DNA from: Dactylonectria macrodidyma
Taxonomy: Eukaryota > Ascomycota > Sordariomycetes > Hypocreales > Nectriaceae
NCBI GenBank assembly: GCA_020744425.1
Contig: JAGMUV010000006.1
Span: forward strand, 2,108,001 to 2,172,000
Direction: 5' to 3'
DNA: 64,000 nt
Below the pieces are notes generated by a model. The model had not been told where the DNA came from. It did no database searches and worked only from the letters and a program-made list of their open reading frames with translations. The first letter of the stretch is position 1. Every line of letters begins with the position of its first letter. The position numbers and the translations under genes are program-made. This document shows positions 1-11,579 of this stretch, in pieces.

Positions 1-361
1 ACACAGACATGGCATGATTGAAGTTACGTCTATTGTCTTTTAGAAATGCATAACCCTATCCTAAAAAAGTAAACAATTGGGTTTACTGAAAAACCGGGCA
101 AAACATGAGCCTGCCTCTTTCCGAAAGCCATAGTTCCATGATCGTGACAAGAAACCCCCTTGATCCCTCATGCGCTCTGTTGAGCTGTCGGTAGGGATCG
201 TCTTATAGATACAACAGTGATGAATGTGCTATCCTAGAGATCTGCGACAACCTTCAACGAGATCCTGGAAGCAAAACGCTTCAGAAGTGATTCCCCTCTC
301 CGTCTCATCTATTAAGTCATTGATTATTAGAAGGAAGGAATTTTGTCTGAGCTGCTTGCCG
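1..361. other. 3' flank of the transporter gene
   Basis: This stretch lies downstream of the stop codon of the minus-strand transporter and probably carries its 3' UTR and terminator. I see no open frame with coding character and no RNA gene here. Confidence 0.5.
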
Positions 362-1630
362 TTACCGGCCGTTTTGCTCGATAGGCTTGTACGACGCCTC
401 CTTGGCCTTCTTAGCCTTGTTATCCAGCTCGGCCTTGCTGTAAATAGCAGCACCGAGCATCGTCACTGCCATTCCGGCACCGTTCTGCATGTTGATGGTA
501 ACATCGAAGAGAACAATGCCAAGGGCGACGGTCAAACACTGCTTGAGGTTACCGCACACCGTCATGGTGAGAGCGCCAGCAAGCTTGTTGGTGTTGAACG
601 ACGAGATGTTGAGGAGTAGAGCAAGGAAACCGTTGCCAAAGAGGGAGGCCAGGGCGGGGGGCAAAGAGATATCGCCAGAGGAGATGAGCTTGCTGAAGCC
701 ACTAACTTCGCCGGTGGCAGTGGCGCAGGCAAGAGCCTGGAGGGCGGCGAGAGGAGACATGCGCATGAGGAACTCGACGGGGGGGAGGGCGAGGGATCCG
801 GTCATGAATCGGTTGGTGACGACAGTCTAGATTATAAAGTTAGAGACTGGGCGCAGCGCAGGAGGGAAATACATCTTACCTTGAGGGCAGCCAGAACAAC
901 ACCGAGGATGGTGAGGAGGAAACCAGCATCAGAAAAGCTCATCTCGCCGAGGGTGGTCATGGCAGCGCCGACGATGAGGGGGAGGAGAGAGAGGTACGTC
1001 ATGGTGCTGTACGTGCGGCCATACCAGACACGGTAGATCAGGATGGTGAAGATCGGGCAGAGCATGCGCATGGTCTGGTAGAATGGAACGGAGACCATGG
1101 CCAGCGACAAGTTGGACACGGCAATGTTAGCAGTGAAAAGGGCGCTGAAAGCGACAAGAGCGAGGTTTTCACGGCGTCCCAGTCGCGATAGCTTGAAGTA
1201 TCCCATGTGCATCATGGCGTATGTGCCAACACTAGCAAAAGAGGCGTGCAGGAAAGTCAGCAGCCACGGGAAGTGGAACTGAGGCGCAACGTCAGCACTG
1301 GTTTCAGAATCATCTCCGTCTGCGTCAACCAAAGTAGGTTGAATCGGAGAGGTGCGACGCTAGAATGAGCGCCGCAGAGGGAATCCAACTTACCATGCCG
1401 AGAACTAGCTTGTTGTAGAGAGTCAAGAGTAGGGAAAAGAAAAAGTAGGTACCGAGCCAAGCGAACTTGACGGTGCTGGCGACAGAGTACTCGTGGTCAA
1501 GGTTCGGGTTCTTGGGAGGCTCGGCGCGACCGGCATCGTTCTCAAGATCGCCATGTTCGCGCTTGCTTTCGAGCTCCCTCTCCTCAGCAGTGAGGAGCGG
1601 CATAGGCTCCTCGGAGTTGCGGTGGGCCAT
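362..1630 (-). CDS. Triose-phosphate/nucleotide-sugar transporter family (TPT, SLC35-like) membrane protein
   Basis: Three exons (1630..1394, 1278..880, 826..362) give a 366-residue protein, the usual size for the DMT/TPT superfamily. Introns are 115 and 53 bp, both GT..AG and phase 0. The first ~65 residues are a charged, cytosolic-looking tail. About ten hydrophobic segments follow, starting near FAWLGTYFFFSLLLTLYNK. Family hallmarks visible are the NKLVLG motif after helix 1, LTFLHASFASVG, and the C-terminal TVCGNLKQCLTV block typical of TPT-domain transporters. It probably exchanges a phosphorylated sugar or nucleotide sugar across a Golgi or ER membrane; the substrate cannot be read from sequence. 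The C-terminus (PIEQNGR) is hydrophilic and has no ER retrieval lysine motif. The start is the first ATG of the open frame, with stops upstream. Confidence 0.88.
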
Positions 1631-2168
1631 AGCGATGGTGCTGCGCTGTTGTGCGAGTGATTGATTGCAGGGTTGGATGGTGGTGGGATAGGATCGTGCA
1701 GTCGTTTTTATTGTCGTCAGACGTGAAGCATGCTGTGGTTATCACCAATCGAATAGAATCGAGCAGAAATCCTCAACAGTGCCGCTTTCCCAAGATAGGT
1801 AATTAGGGATGCGGCGGGTGAAGATTAATCGTCGCGGTGAAGTAGGTGGATGTTGGAGGGAAAGTTGGAGATTGGAGACGAGGCCAAGTCGAGAAAAAAG
1901 GGCCGGGCGAGGAAGTGGCTGAAGCGAGTGGTTGGATCAGGGGAATCGCACGCAACACGCAACAAGCACACGGTTTGCCAAGATGCGATGCACAGGAGCA
2001 GATCGAGACGCAAATGAACGAGATCGCGACGAGTGAATCGTTCCAAGCGAGGTGCAAGGGAAGAAGGAGGAAGGGGAAGTGAGAAAAGGAGGGGGAAGAA
2101 ATGAGGAAACGCGAGCGACGACGTGGAGAGTGCCAGAGTGGGTGACCAAGCAATCTGAGGACTGGAAA

Positions 2169-2228
2169 GGCGCTGACGGGATTGGATTGTCAGCGCCGCG
2201 CTGGGACTTTGGGGGGGGATGGGGGGGG
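2169..2228. repeat. Perfect 9-bp inverted repeat followed by G8-AT-G8
   Basis: The arms GGCGCTGAC (2169-2177) and GTCAGCGCC (2189-2197) are perfect reverse complements around an 11-nt loop. Thirteen bases later, two runs of eight guanines separated by AT begin at 2211. The site lies about 540 bp upstream of the transporter start codon. It may be a protein-binding palindrome, a hairpin in a 5' leader, or a chance structure. Confidence 0.55.
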
Positions 2229-5200
2229 ATTTGTCTCGCACCGATACGCACTGTGCAGTAATTAGTGTAAGTACCTAGTGCGCTGGAGGTAGTGCAGAAT
2301 CGGCAATTAAAAAAAAAAAAAAAGGGATGTCCTCCAAGGGCGAGACGAGCAGGCGCGCCGTCATGCCCAGTGTGGATACGACCTCGCAACATTACGGTAA
2401 TTACTCCTTAAGCCTACCTGTAGTATCGACTATGGAACAGATAGCCTGGCTGCTAGCGCCCCATCGTCGCAGCATCGGCCAGGCCTGGCGCTGAGATGGC
2501 ATCGAGGGGCCATCATGCATGGGGAGCTAACTTGAGCAAGCCGCCATTCCCCCAAGCCAAGGGCAAAAACACCACCCTGGCGCATTACACTGTGTGGCAC
2601 CGCTCTCCTGGCTAGGCATCGATAATTCGTGCTACCATCGACGCTTCCAGCTGCCCATCGAATGGTGTATTTTTGTGTGCTTCGTACTTCGGGTGAGCGG
2701 TGTCGAGTAGTCGAATGGGTTTACGATTTGCTCGTATTGCGCAAAATCCAGCAGGTTCTCGGCTCCCCGTGTCATCTGTAGAATCGTCGAGATGGCGAGA
2801 TGTACGTTCAAGAAGCACTGTACGAATTCTCGTGTCACTCATTGATCAATTCTGTACCTATAGCACAGTACGGAGTACCTCCATGTGTGGTTCAAGGAAA
2901 AGGGGTTGGAGGATCGGTTACGTGGGTCTCTTTCGTGCCACTGAAATCCCAGCACGGCCACAGACATGAGCATCAGGACCAATCAGACGCCACACTCATA
3001 ATTGTATCTATGAATCTACCCATCCGCTTTGCCTGTCGGTCGTCCTTTGGGGAATCGGCGCGCACCCCGGCAACATTCAAGGGAGGGCTGAAGCACAAAA
3101 ATTACATGTCAGCAAATCGCCTTCAGAACCGGACACGTCCCAGGTGCGGTTTTCTTCTTCTTCTTGTACGATTGGATATAAGAATCGTGCGTTTGCTACT
3201 TGGATTGCTGCCACTATTTATCGGATCTGACACAGTGTTCCGTTTCCGAATCTCATCTCCATACCATTAACTTTGTGTGTGCCCATGTAGTATTTTGACT
3301 CACGCGCCTCTAAAAGTTGACGATGATCTTACAAACACACAGCAGTGGTGGATATCAAACTCTTGGAAAAAATCGGGAACAAGTGGTCCTCAAGACAAAT
3401 CCATGCACCTACGACGTAGTAATAATTAACTAAGGACCAGAGAAACGTATTCCTGCTTGGTTGAGGCTAATAGGAGTGAATACCTTTGTGATCAATCCTA
3501 ATCTCATCCCGTGCCCCCTTGATTCCTGATCATCTACTGGATTGAGATGAATTCCATACACGATCCGCCTCTCATCACAGGTTCCGTCTACTCTAGATGG
3601 AGTACGTGTGATGTGTGATATTCGTACTGTGCTGCTGACGCGATCCAGGGCAGGGATTCAGGGTTGCTCGGTCTCGGCTGACCTGGGTCGTTAAGCCTAT
3701 CTAAGTCCTCGTGTTTCTCTCAAGGACCGTGAATGGTAAGTTCGATACTGCCACCTGTCTTTCAAAATTTTGCGCGGTGGCATGAACTTGGCCGCTGCAT
3801 CGTATCAGCATGCATACACCGCAGAGAATTGAGCATCTGTCCCCACGATTCTATGCCCTGAGTACCACATTGCCAAGCACTACGTACTAGGGGGGAGTGG
3901 TGGCAGAGCAAGGAAACAATTGCAAATCTCCAAGAAAATAGAGACAACCCATGGACGATTGCGTAGCAGATTAACATGCCCTTGCCTTGTGAAAGTTGTC
4001 ATACCCAAGAGCGCCTGGCCACGTCCCAAGTTCGGCTCGCTGCTCCCTTGTTCGCGCATCTCCACTGCTCGTGCCCCTGACGTCCTCAGTCCTGGTCTGG
4101 GCAGCCCGTGCCAGCAACATGGCTCCTCAGCATGTGTACTCCGTGCGTAGTAATTGACAGATTGACAGCACTAGTTACGTAGAGGCATGATAGTAAATTT
4201 GGAGGATGAATGCTTTGAACCCACCTCATTTTCCCCAAACTCATTAACTTGAACCAAAGGCGATAAAGTGATGAGGCGGAAGTTCCGTGCTTGTGGCGTG
4301 TCTCAGACGAGTACCAGCCACTGTTGACGTTTGGCCACTCCCGAAGCCATTGTGTCTCGTTATCTATTCATGCGATGCGCCTGCTCCTAACTTTGTCCCT
4401 CTAAGTATGGCCGCGTGAACAGTGGTGTACCTATTTGTTGCTGAAAGGGTGTTATACTGGAATGCTGTGTTCCATGCAGGAAGCGATCCGTCGTCTAAGG
4501 TAGACATGGCTTCGCCTCCCTGTTCGTATCCCTCTCAGCTTACCTTCAGTCTGCCTTGCCATGTTTCATTGGGCAATTCGCGAGATCTAAGCCCCATCAC
4601 CCATGCATTCGATTATCTGCACACTTGATGTGAGCTAGATAATCGAGAGACGTCAAAGCCAAGAAAGGCCTCTGCTGTATCATTCCCAGAGGCATCGAAG
4701 AATACTCCGAGTCTCATAGCTTGCACCATCAGGGCCGAAAAGGGTGAGATCTTTCAACCTTTGCGATTATGAAGCACCCATGCTGTAACACCCATAGCCT
4801 CTTAGCTTCCTTAGTGCTTGTTGTATCATTGAATCATGATATAGCTCACCGTCTTGGATAGAGGGTTGGAAAATGAAGGGATTCAATCGCCAGGGATTAA
4901 GGAGGGTTGCTGGTCAGTGCTTTGGGCGCGATGTTTTGCACGTGCAATAATTACCCGGTCGCAAAAGTTTGCAGGAGAGATGCGCATCACGTGATAGGAG
5001 CGCAAAGCATTTGAGAAGGGTTGGCATTTGGTCTTGCAGAAATTTATTCCCATCGGCGATAAAACCGACGGGTTGTTTGACGTTTCTGTACCTGTACCAA
5101 GCTGCATTTAATTAACCATCTGCACCTCAGCGATGCGCGGTACGTACATCGAGGATCGGGCCGGAGGCCGCCTCTGGACTTGGTATCCATGCTCGACATC

Positions 5201-5252
5201 ATCGCCCAACGGGCCGGCCAGTCCCTGGAGAGCGGGAATGCAGGGCAAGGTA

Positions 5253-5269
5253 GGGAGGGTAAGGGAGGG
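5253..5269 (+). other. G-quadruplex-type motif
   Basis: Four GGG runs are separated by loops of 1, 3 and 1 nt (GGGAGGGTAAGGGAGGG). They sit in a strongly purine-rich stretch from about 5215 to 5350. The motif fits the standard G4 pattern; folding and function are not shown. Confidence 0.6.
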
Positions 5270-7020
5270 CGGACTTGTGGAGGGTAGAGGAGATGGAGGG
5301 ATTGGGAGGGATTGGAGAAGGACGGGATGGATGGACGGGAGGGAGCCGGTTTGAGACGAGCCGGGAGCGGGAGGGCCAAGGCCACCTGCAAACTCACCTC
5401 ACCCACCTTGCCACCTTGGAATCTTCCATCCACCGATTCCACCGATTCCCACCCTTAGGCTTTGGGTGTGTCCGGCGGCGAGCGGCTCGTCCTGGCCGGA
5501 CGGGGACGGTGGACGGGGGACCGGGCTCTCTCCACATCAGCCCTACCCATCTCCAATCTCAAACTCGGACACTGCCGCTACGTAATTTCTGTCACCGGGA
5601 GGGACAGTTAGTCCCCGCGATTAGTCCCCGCGTTCCCGCTAAAAGCTTCTTCGCACTTTCCACGCGAAATGACGACCTTGATGATGTCGAAGCGGCCAGA
5701 TGGTTGTGGGAGGCAATAATGACAACATGCGCCGCCTGGCTCGGCCAGTCCCGGATGCAAAGAAGGCAGTCGAACAAGGGGGGGTAAAGTATTCCCTGCA
5801 AGAGCCCGGTCACGCACCGCGGGAGTTGCAACCCCCGAACAAACCATCGATGTGCCGAAGGGTTTGTCATTGACGACGACAGCAACGATGAGAGCGACGA
5901 CAACCAAGCACAAAGCAGCGCCTCAGCATCGTGTTGAACGCAAATACATTTCTGTCAGCGAATGAGTCACCCGCTGACAATCCTTTGCGCCGTCCCTCCA
6001 AGACACGGACTGACAGGATGCTTCCAGCGCGTTCCCCCGGCAGGCTGCCACGGGTCGCCCCCAAGGTTCCCCGGGCATGTGGGAAGTTGGGAAGTTGGCA
6101 AGCGGCCGAGGGCATAATTAACCTGGTAGAACAATGCGCTGGAGCTTGACACGGCATGGCATAGCATGGTATGGCTTGGACCCGAGCCGACGGGCGTGGA
6201 AACGCGCCGGCCCTCCCCTCCTGTTTCTGTCAGAGCGGTGCGGACCATAACGGTCTGGGCGAACCACCCCTTTTCGTCGATGGGTTTCCATCGCACACAA
6301 AGCAACAAAGCTGGACGGCGCGCGTGAACATTGCCACAAGTTTGCCGTTGACGATGTTGGGGGCTAAGACCACTCGCTGCCTGGTTCCCGCCCTCCATCT
6401 CTGCCAAAGTCGTACATTTTGCATGCTCTCCTTCTGCCTCGCGCGCTGCACTGCCTCGGACGCAGCCAATGGGGCAACCCCTTGTCGGTCGGAAGGGGGA
6501 GGAAGGCCTAGGACGGGCCAGGGAAGGGGGAGGAGGTATAGGGAGGGCGGAGGGAGGTGGAGGCGTGGGATTGGGCAGCGGCCCTTTTCTTTGGGCATTG
6601 GTGTTGGCGTCGCAACGCCTTTTTTCGACTTTGCGACGCCGCACCGCCGGGTTTGTGTGAGTGCGACCCAGTTTCCATTTGCCAGCTTCCTCCAATCGAG
6701 GTACCCCATACCTCGTCTGTCACTCACCGGGATCCATCTCTGCAGCAGCCAAATGTAAAATGTCCACTCCCTCGGGCCAGAGTTGAGCCAAAGACGGGCT
6801 ATCCAGGGGTCTTCCGCGGGCTAGGCCATGGATCAGTCCAGGGTCATCCATCATGGCGTCGCTGCCTCTGCGCCGGGAGGCGGTAACTGATACCGGGCGA
6901 TGACTCCCTCGTCCCTCGTCGTCATCGTTTTGGTGTTGTCCGCCAGCGGCCAGCCTAAAAAAAAAAATAAAAAAAATAGCCTGGCATTGCACGGCCAGGA
7001 TGCGCACCCGCACGCACACC

Positions 7021-7042
7021 ACACACACACACACACACACAC
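7021..7042. repeat. (AC)11 microsatellite
   Basis: Eleven uninterrupted AC units are preceded by a few imperfect ones. They lie about 735 bp upstream of the coiled-coil gene, in a CT-rich leader. Confidence 0.95.
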
Positions 7043-7776
7043 ATCTTTCTCACTTGGAAACAAGTAAAAGCGACAAAGCCCCCCCCTTCCATGCGCAAGG
7101 TGTTCTTTTTGTTGATGAATGTGAATCAAGAGCAATCTGTCATCCAGTCGGTCAGTCTGTCGGTCAACCAGTCAGTTTCGTGCGTCAACGCGCCAGTCCG
7201 TCGGTCCGCCTGTCAGTAAAGTGTCGGTGTCGCCCGCCTTTTCTGCTCCCTTGTCTTTCGCATTCCGGCCCCTCCCCCATTCCACTTGGATTTTTCCTCC
7301 TCCCACACCCGAGAGTTGCAAAATATCAACCCGATCACTTTTTTTTCTTTTGCCTTGCAGCCCGACCTCATTTCCCGTCGCTCGCACACACCCACGGGAA
7401 TTTTTACCCTTCTCCCTTTTGTGTGCTCGATTCGGCAGAGAGAAAGAAACTCTTCCTTGTTCAAACAGTCTGACTGCCTGAGTCACTGCTGCACTGCTGC
7501 TGCGCCGAGCCCTCTACTCCTTATATACCCGTTGCCCCCATCTGCGCTTGTCGCCCTACCACGGCAATCTTTGGCTCGCGTCACTCCCGCTCCCACCCCT
7601 CCTTGAAGTCTGCCCAACCATCCTTCGCAATTCGTCCGGGCCGCCTCACTTCTGCCAGACTACGTCGTCGTTGGGCAGCGCTGCATCGCAGTTTTAGGAC
7701 AACACCGAATCATCAGTAAACACACTATCATCGCATATTCTTTTTTCGTGCGGGCAACCGTTCGCAGCTTATCGCC

Positions 7777-9096
7777 ATGCCGCTGCACCAGAGGTCCTCT
7801 GTCGCTTCCGGCAAGAGGTCAAGTACCGTGGGCCACTCTAACTCATCCTATGGTCGCCACTCTGATAGGGCCCACGAAGTCAGCGAATTCGACTACGAAT
7901 ATGGCTATGACTCCCAACTTCTCCTCGACGACCTGAACAAGGCCAATACTACCATCAAGAAGCTCAGCTCTGACAAGGACAAACTCAAGGCTGCCCTGGA
8001 CGCCGCCAATAAGAAGCTCAACGAAAGTATCGTGTCCTACCGCGAGCTCAAAGCCCAGCTTGAAGGCACTCGCTCCGAAGCGGACGTCCTCAAGGAGGAT
8101 AATCGCACTCTTCAGGAGGAGAACCGTGCCCTTAAGGACGAGGCCCGTAATGTCAAGGAGGAAAACCGCTCTCTGAAGGAAGAGAATGCTACCCTGAAGG
8201 AGGAAACCCGTGACATCAAGGAGGAGACCCGTACCATCAAGGATGAGAGTCGCGCCCTGAAGGACGAAATTCGCGCCCTGAAGGACGACAACCGACAACT
8301 AAAGGACGACAACCGTGATCTCAAGGAGGAAGCCCATGATCTCAAGGATGAATCTCACCGCCTCACTACCGAGAACCAGGATCTTACTACCGAGAATGAG
8401 CGTCTTGAGTTTGAGCGCAATGACTCTGACCAGCGCCACATTGTTCTCAAGGCGAAACATGACAACCTCACTATGCGCTTCAACGCTCTCAACGGCCAGG
8501 CCCCTCCAACTGCCATGACCAGCCCCATGACCACCCCTCCTTTGACCGTGGCCATTCCAGAGCGTCCCAAGACGTTGTCGCGACCCTCTAGCAAGGCGTC
8601 CAGCAAGACCTCCAGCAAGTCGTCGGGCAAGTCGGCGACCTCGTCTTCTAGTAAGAAGGAGCCTCGTGAGGACCGCCACCGTGACCGTGACCGTGAACGT
8701 GAAGAACGCCGTGAGGAGCGACATCGCGAGCGAGAGCGAGAGGAGCGCACCCGCGCCCGTGACAACAAGGAAAAGTCCGATGCCAAAGCCGACAAGGAGC
8801 GGTTGTCGAAACGGTTCGACGAGAGGCCATCCAACGGTGCTCGGAGTACCGCCAGCTTCATTGAAGGATGGGGACCTTCAGGTTGGTATCCGACGAGCCC
8901 CCCGGTTCGTAACATTGACGCTTACACCCATGTGCCAACAGGACGCATGCAGCCACCCGCTTCCAAGGGTGCATACTCCAACGTGCCTCGTACAACCAGT
9001 GTCGTCACTGGTGGCCATTTCAGCAGCGACAGCAGTGCCTTTGATGATGAGGTGTATGAGGATGGTGCATACCACCCTTACCCCATCGTCAACTAA
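7777..9096 (+). CDS. Heptad-repeat coiled-coil protein of unknown function
   Basis: This single-exon gene encodes 439 residues. The N-terminus is Ser/Arg-rich and carries a Tyr/Asp patch (EFDYEYGYDSQLL, ~37-49). A coiled coil spans about residues 50-215. Within 104-212 it is built of near-identical seven-residue units of the form LK(E/D)(E/D)xR, so the DNA at about 8086-8412 is a degenerate 21-bp tandem repeat. A Ser/Lys linker (~270-295) and a very basic Arg/Glu/Asp region (~298-350) follow. The last 75 residues hold a distinct Trp/Tyr/Pro segment (FIEGWGPSGWYPTSPP) and an acidic, Tyr-rich tail. There is no signal peptide or membrane span. I do not recognise the family. An oligomeric scaffold or cytoskeleton-associated role would be a guess from architecture alone. 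Confidence 0.85.
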   Translation: MPLHQRSSVASGKRSSTVGHSNSSYGRHSDRAHEVSEFDYEYGYDSQLLLDDLNKANTTIKKLSSDKDKLKAALDAANKKLNESIVSYRELKAQLEGTRSEADVLKEDNRTLQEENRALKDEARNVKEENRSLKEENATLKEETRDIKEETRTIKDESRALKDEIRALKDDNRQLKDDNRDLKEEAHDLKDESHRLTTENQDLTTENERLEFERNDSDQRHIVLKAKHDNLTMRFNALNGQAPPTAMTSPMTTPPLTVAIPERPKTLSRPSSKASSKTSSKSSGKSATSSSSKKEPREDRHRDRDREREERREERHREREREERTRARDNKEKSDAKADKERLSKRFDERPSNGARSTASFIEGWGPSGWYPTSPPVRNIDAYTHVPTGRMQPPASKGAYSNVPRTTSVVTGGHFSSDSSAFDDEVYEDGAYHPYPIVN

Positions 9097-9575
9097 GCTG
9101 CTGTGCCTCGCCGACCTGCATTCTCGCCGTCCGACGGACTGCCGAACCACACCAACGGTGTATCGGCCTCGTTGAGGACGCTTCACCTGTTGACTCGCTT
9201 CGTTGTATACTCGAGGTGACTGGATCACCTCTATCACGACCCTCCATGGTAAATCCATGGCGAATATCGGGTTGGGCTCCATTGCAGACCCACCCGGCTT
9301 TCCTTCCCCATTCTCGCCGACGATCGGGCACCTTTTCTAGGCTCCATCAACTTAGCGGGGTTTCTGGCAGGGCTGGACCCCCGTTCGAGTCTTCCGTCAC
9401 TTCCCCGCCTCGTGAGCGAATTCCAACCGTGGGTGTATGACTCTGAACTCTTGCACACCTCGTCGTTTGGATACCAGTATTCCAGCCTCCTCACCTTGCC
9501 TTGCGACGATAGCAAACCTTCACCATCATTCGTCTCCTGCTTCTGGATTGACTATCACCTCAACGACATCCCATC
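9097..9575. other. Intergenic spacer between two plus-strand genes
   Basis: This 479-bp stretch should hold the 3' UTR of the coiled-coil gene and the promoter of the PNPOx-like gene. C/T-rich sequence with TATCACCTC precedes the ATG at 9576. No gene is seen. Confidence 0.5.
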
Positions 9576-10376
9576 ATGAAGCTCTACCCTTCCATCAGTG
9601 AGGATCTCGCCGAATGGGTGCAGCGGCAACCTGTCTTCTTTACTGGGTCAGCGCCAACCCTCGGATCTCACATCAATGTGTCCCCCAAGGGATTGACGGA
9701 TTCGCACTTTGCCATCCTGGGACCCAATGAGTGCGCCTACATCGACCGCACCGGCTCTGGATGCGAAACGATTGCGCACTCTTACGACAATGGGCGTCTC
9801 TGCCTGATGTTCATGAGCTTCGGGCCTGCGCCTCGAATCGTGAGGTTCTTCTGTCGGTCCAAAATCGTTGAGTGGGACGAGCCGGGCTTCCCAGAATTAG
9901 TCCGTCGTGTCGCAAAGGGCAAGCGGACGGCGTTTGACGGTGCCAGAGCGGTGGTGGTGGCCGACGTCTTCGAGGTGCAGACGAGCTGTGGATTTGGTGT
10001 GCCGAGAATCAAGAAGGCAATCTACGCATCCGACGAGACTACGGAGAAATCAGTGGAGGAGGTTCTTCAGGAAGGTGTGGATGGCACAGTCGACGAACTA
10101 GCTGTGTTTGAAGCGCGACCGACCATGGACATGTGGATCAAAAAGAGAGTCGAAAACAACACGGTGCAGGAGTACCACAACGAGACGAACGTCGAAAGCA
10201 TGGATGGCCTCCCGGGGCTTAAAGCGGCACGACGAGCAGTCGGAGAGAATCTGTGGGTGGGCGATGCCAAAGCTCGAGTGAAGAGGATATTGGCGCAACG
10301 AGAGGCGATTGTATTGGGGTGGAGCCTCGGGATGATAATCTACCTTGTCTTACTGGGACTTGGTGTGGTGGAATAG
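9576..10376 (+). CDS. PNPOx-like (FMN-binding split-barrel) protein with C-terminal membrane anchor
   Basis: This single-exon gene encodes 266 residues. Residues 1-150 match the fungal pyridoxamine 5'-phosphate oxidase-like family. Signature blocks are the N-terminal MKLYPSISEDLAEWVQRQPVFFTGSAP, HINVSPKG near 33-40, a DRTGSGCETIAH strand, and FMSFGPAPRIVRFFCR near 79-94. The split barrel normally binds FMN or another flavin, and most fungal members have no proven substrate. A GFGVPRIK block near 137-144 follows, then a variable helical region. The last ~22 residues (from about 244) are hydrophobic (GWSLGMIIYLVLLGLGV) and look like a tail anchor. The start is the first ATG and fits the family N-terminus. 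Confidence 0.85.
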   Translation: MKLYPSISEDLAEWVQRQPVFFTGSAPTLGSHINVSPKGLTDSHFAILGPNECAYIDRTGSGCETIAHSYDNGRLCLMFMSFGPAPRIVRFFCRSKIVEWDEPGFPELVRRVAKGKRTAFDGARAVVVADVFEVQTSCGFGVPRIKKAIYASDETTEKSVEEVLQEGVDGTVDELAVFEARPTMDMWIKKRVENNTVQEYHNETNVESMDGLPGLKAARRAVGENLWVGDAKARVKRILAQREAIVLGWSLGMIIYLVLLGLGVVE

Positions 10377-11579
10377 CCGGTGGTGGGTGGATGATGGATG
10401 AACAAAAAGATGGTGGAGGGTTAGATGTACTGATGGACACGGGTTGGATTTCAAATGGCGCATCGGTGTTGGGCTTTCAAAAAATTGGGTGGGACGCACC
10501 AGAGGGATGGATATACACACTTGGGATACCTTTACGGATATAGACTTGTGAACACTTCTTGTATCGGGATCAGCACCCGAAGGGAATCAATTCCCACCAT
10601 TAGCTAGGGCAGGACAGCCAGCCGGACTTTTGTTTTTTCTGTTTAGATAATGTCGATTGGAGCTTTCAATTACGTCTCATTTCCCTATGCAGGTCCTCCC
10701 GTGCCATGGCTTGCGCCTTCGCGTTAAGGTGAAACATGTCCCTTTTTTGGCAAGCCACAATGCAGCCTGACTAGAGTCGGTCAGTTGTATGCCTCTTTTT
10801 TGCGCTCGCTGGTTTGTTAGTACGATGGTTGAGGTCTGAGCAGAGAGGCATTAGACCCTGACGAAAGCTGATGTCAGAATACCTAAGTCCATCCAGGAAA
10901 GGCGATGGTATCTCGACCTTCCATTCTGGATCAGCAGGCAGAGAACAAGACCCTGCCAAATCATACCAACCTAATTCTGGAGCTTGATCAAGTCGAGCGG
11001 CTAAGAATAGTGCTAGTGATACAGTAGTATGCGCATATCACACTCCATCACACACGGCTAAAGTGCAATAATTGCCTCGATTCTCTTCCTAGGGCTGCAA
11101 CCTCAGACCACGGGGGCCGCCGCTCACACCAATGAACGCTCCGCCGCGAGCCCAACCCTAGGTGTTGCATCTGCACACAGCAGAAAGGATTCAGCTGAGA
11201 GAGCGTTGACCAGGGGTTGATCGCCATGTCGACCACTTGTGAACGTCTTGACAATAAAGCGGCCACCGGCGGGTACGCATCCCGGCGCCCCTTTAGTGCA
11301 GGTTACATCTGCGTCCTGCCTGATGAAACTAGCCCGGTCATATTGAATATGTGTCTAGGAGATTACCATTCAGTCCTGATTTGGTTTCTTTGCGCTGTGG
11401 CTGCGTGCGGCTGATGCAAGGAATAATGGGCTAGGCGGGTTGGAGTGGTCTGCACCCTTTATATATAAACCGTGACATGTATCTGCCATTCTTGGCGAAA
11501 CCTCCTTGTGAATAACGCCCGGAAACAAGACATCGACCAAGTCTCGCTACGACCCATACGGGGCACCTTGTAATCGGCC
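10377..11579. other. Intergenic region with SUR7-like promoter
   Basis: No gene is supported across this 1.2 kb. It includes the 3' flank of the PNPOx-like gene and the promoter of the next gene, with a clear TATA box at 11460-11468. Confidence 0.5.
11460..11468 (+). promoter_or_regulatory. TATA box of the SUR7-like gene
   Basis: TATATATAA lies 112-120 bp upstream of the ATG at 11580, a normal distance for a fungal core promoter. Confidence 0.6.

Larger units (their letters stand above)
1631..7776. other. 6.1-kb intergenic region
   Basis: No gene is supported in this stretch. Open frames on both strands are short, overlap each other and lack domain-like sequence. The left end should hold the transporter promoter. 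The right end, from about 6900, is rich in CT and T runs followed by a short spacer to the ATG at 7777, as expected for a fungal promoter and long 5' UTR. It contains a poly-A run near 2310, a strong hairpin with G-runs near 2170-2228, a G-quadruplex motif near 5260 and a CA microsatellite at 7021. Confidence 0.55.

Noticed and set aside
5967..6695. 242-codon minus-strand open frame
   Set aside because: It is an Arg/Pro-rich product of a GC- and purine-biased tract, with equally long frames on the plus strand.
8355..8915. Minus-strand open frames opposite the coiled-coil gene
   Set aside because: These are antisense shadows of the repetitive Lys/Glu/Arg codons.
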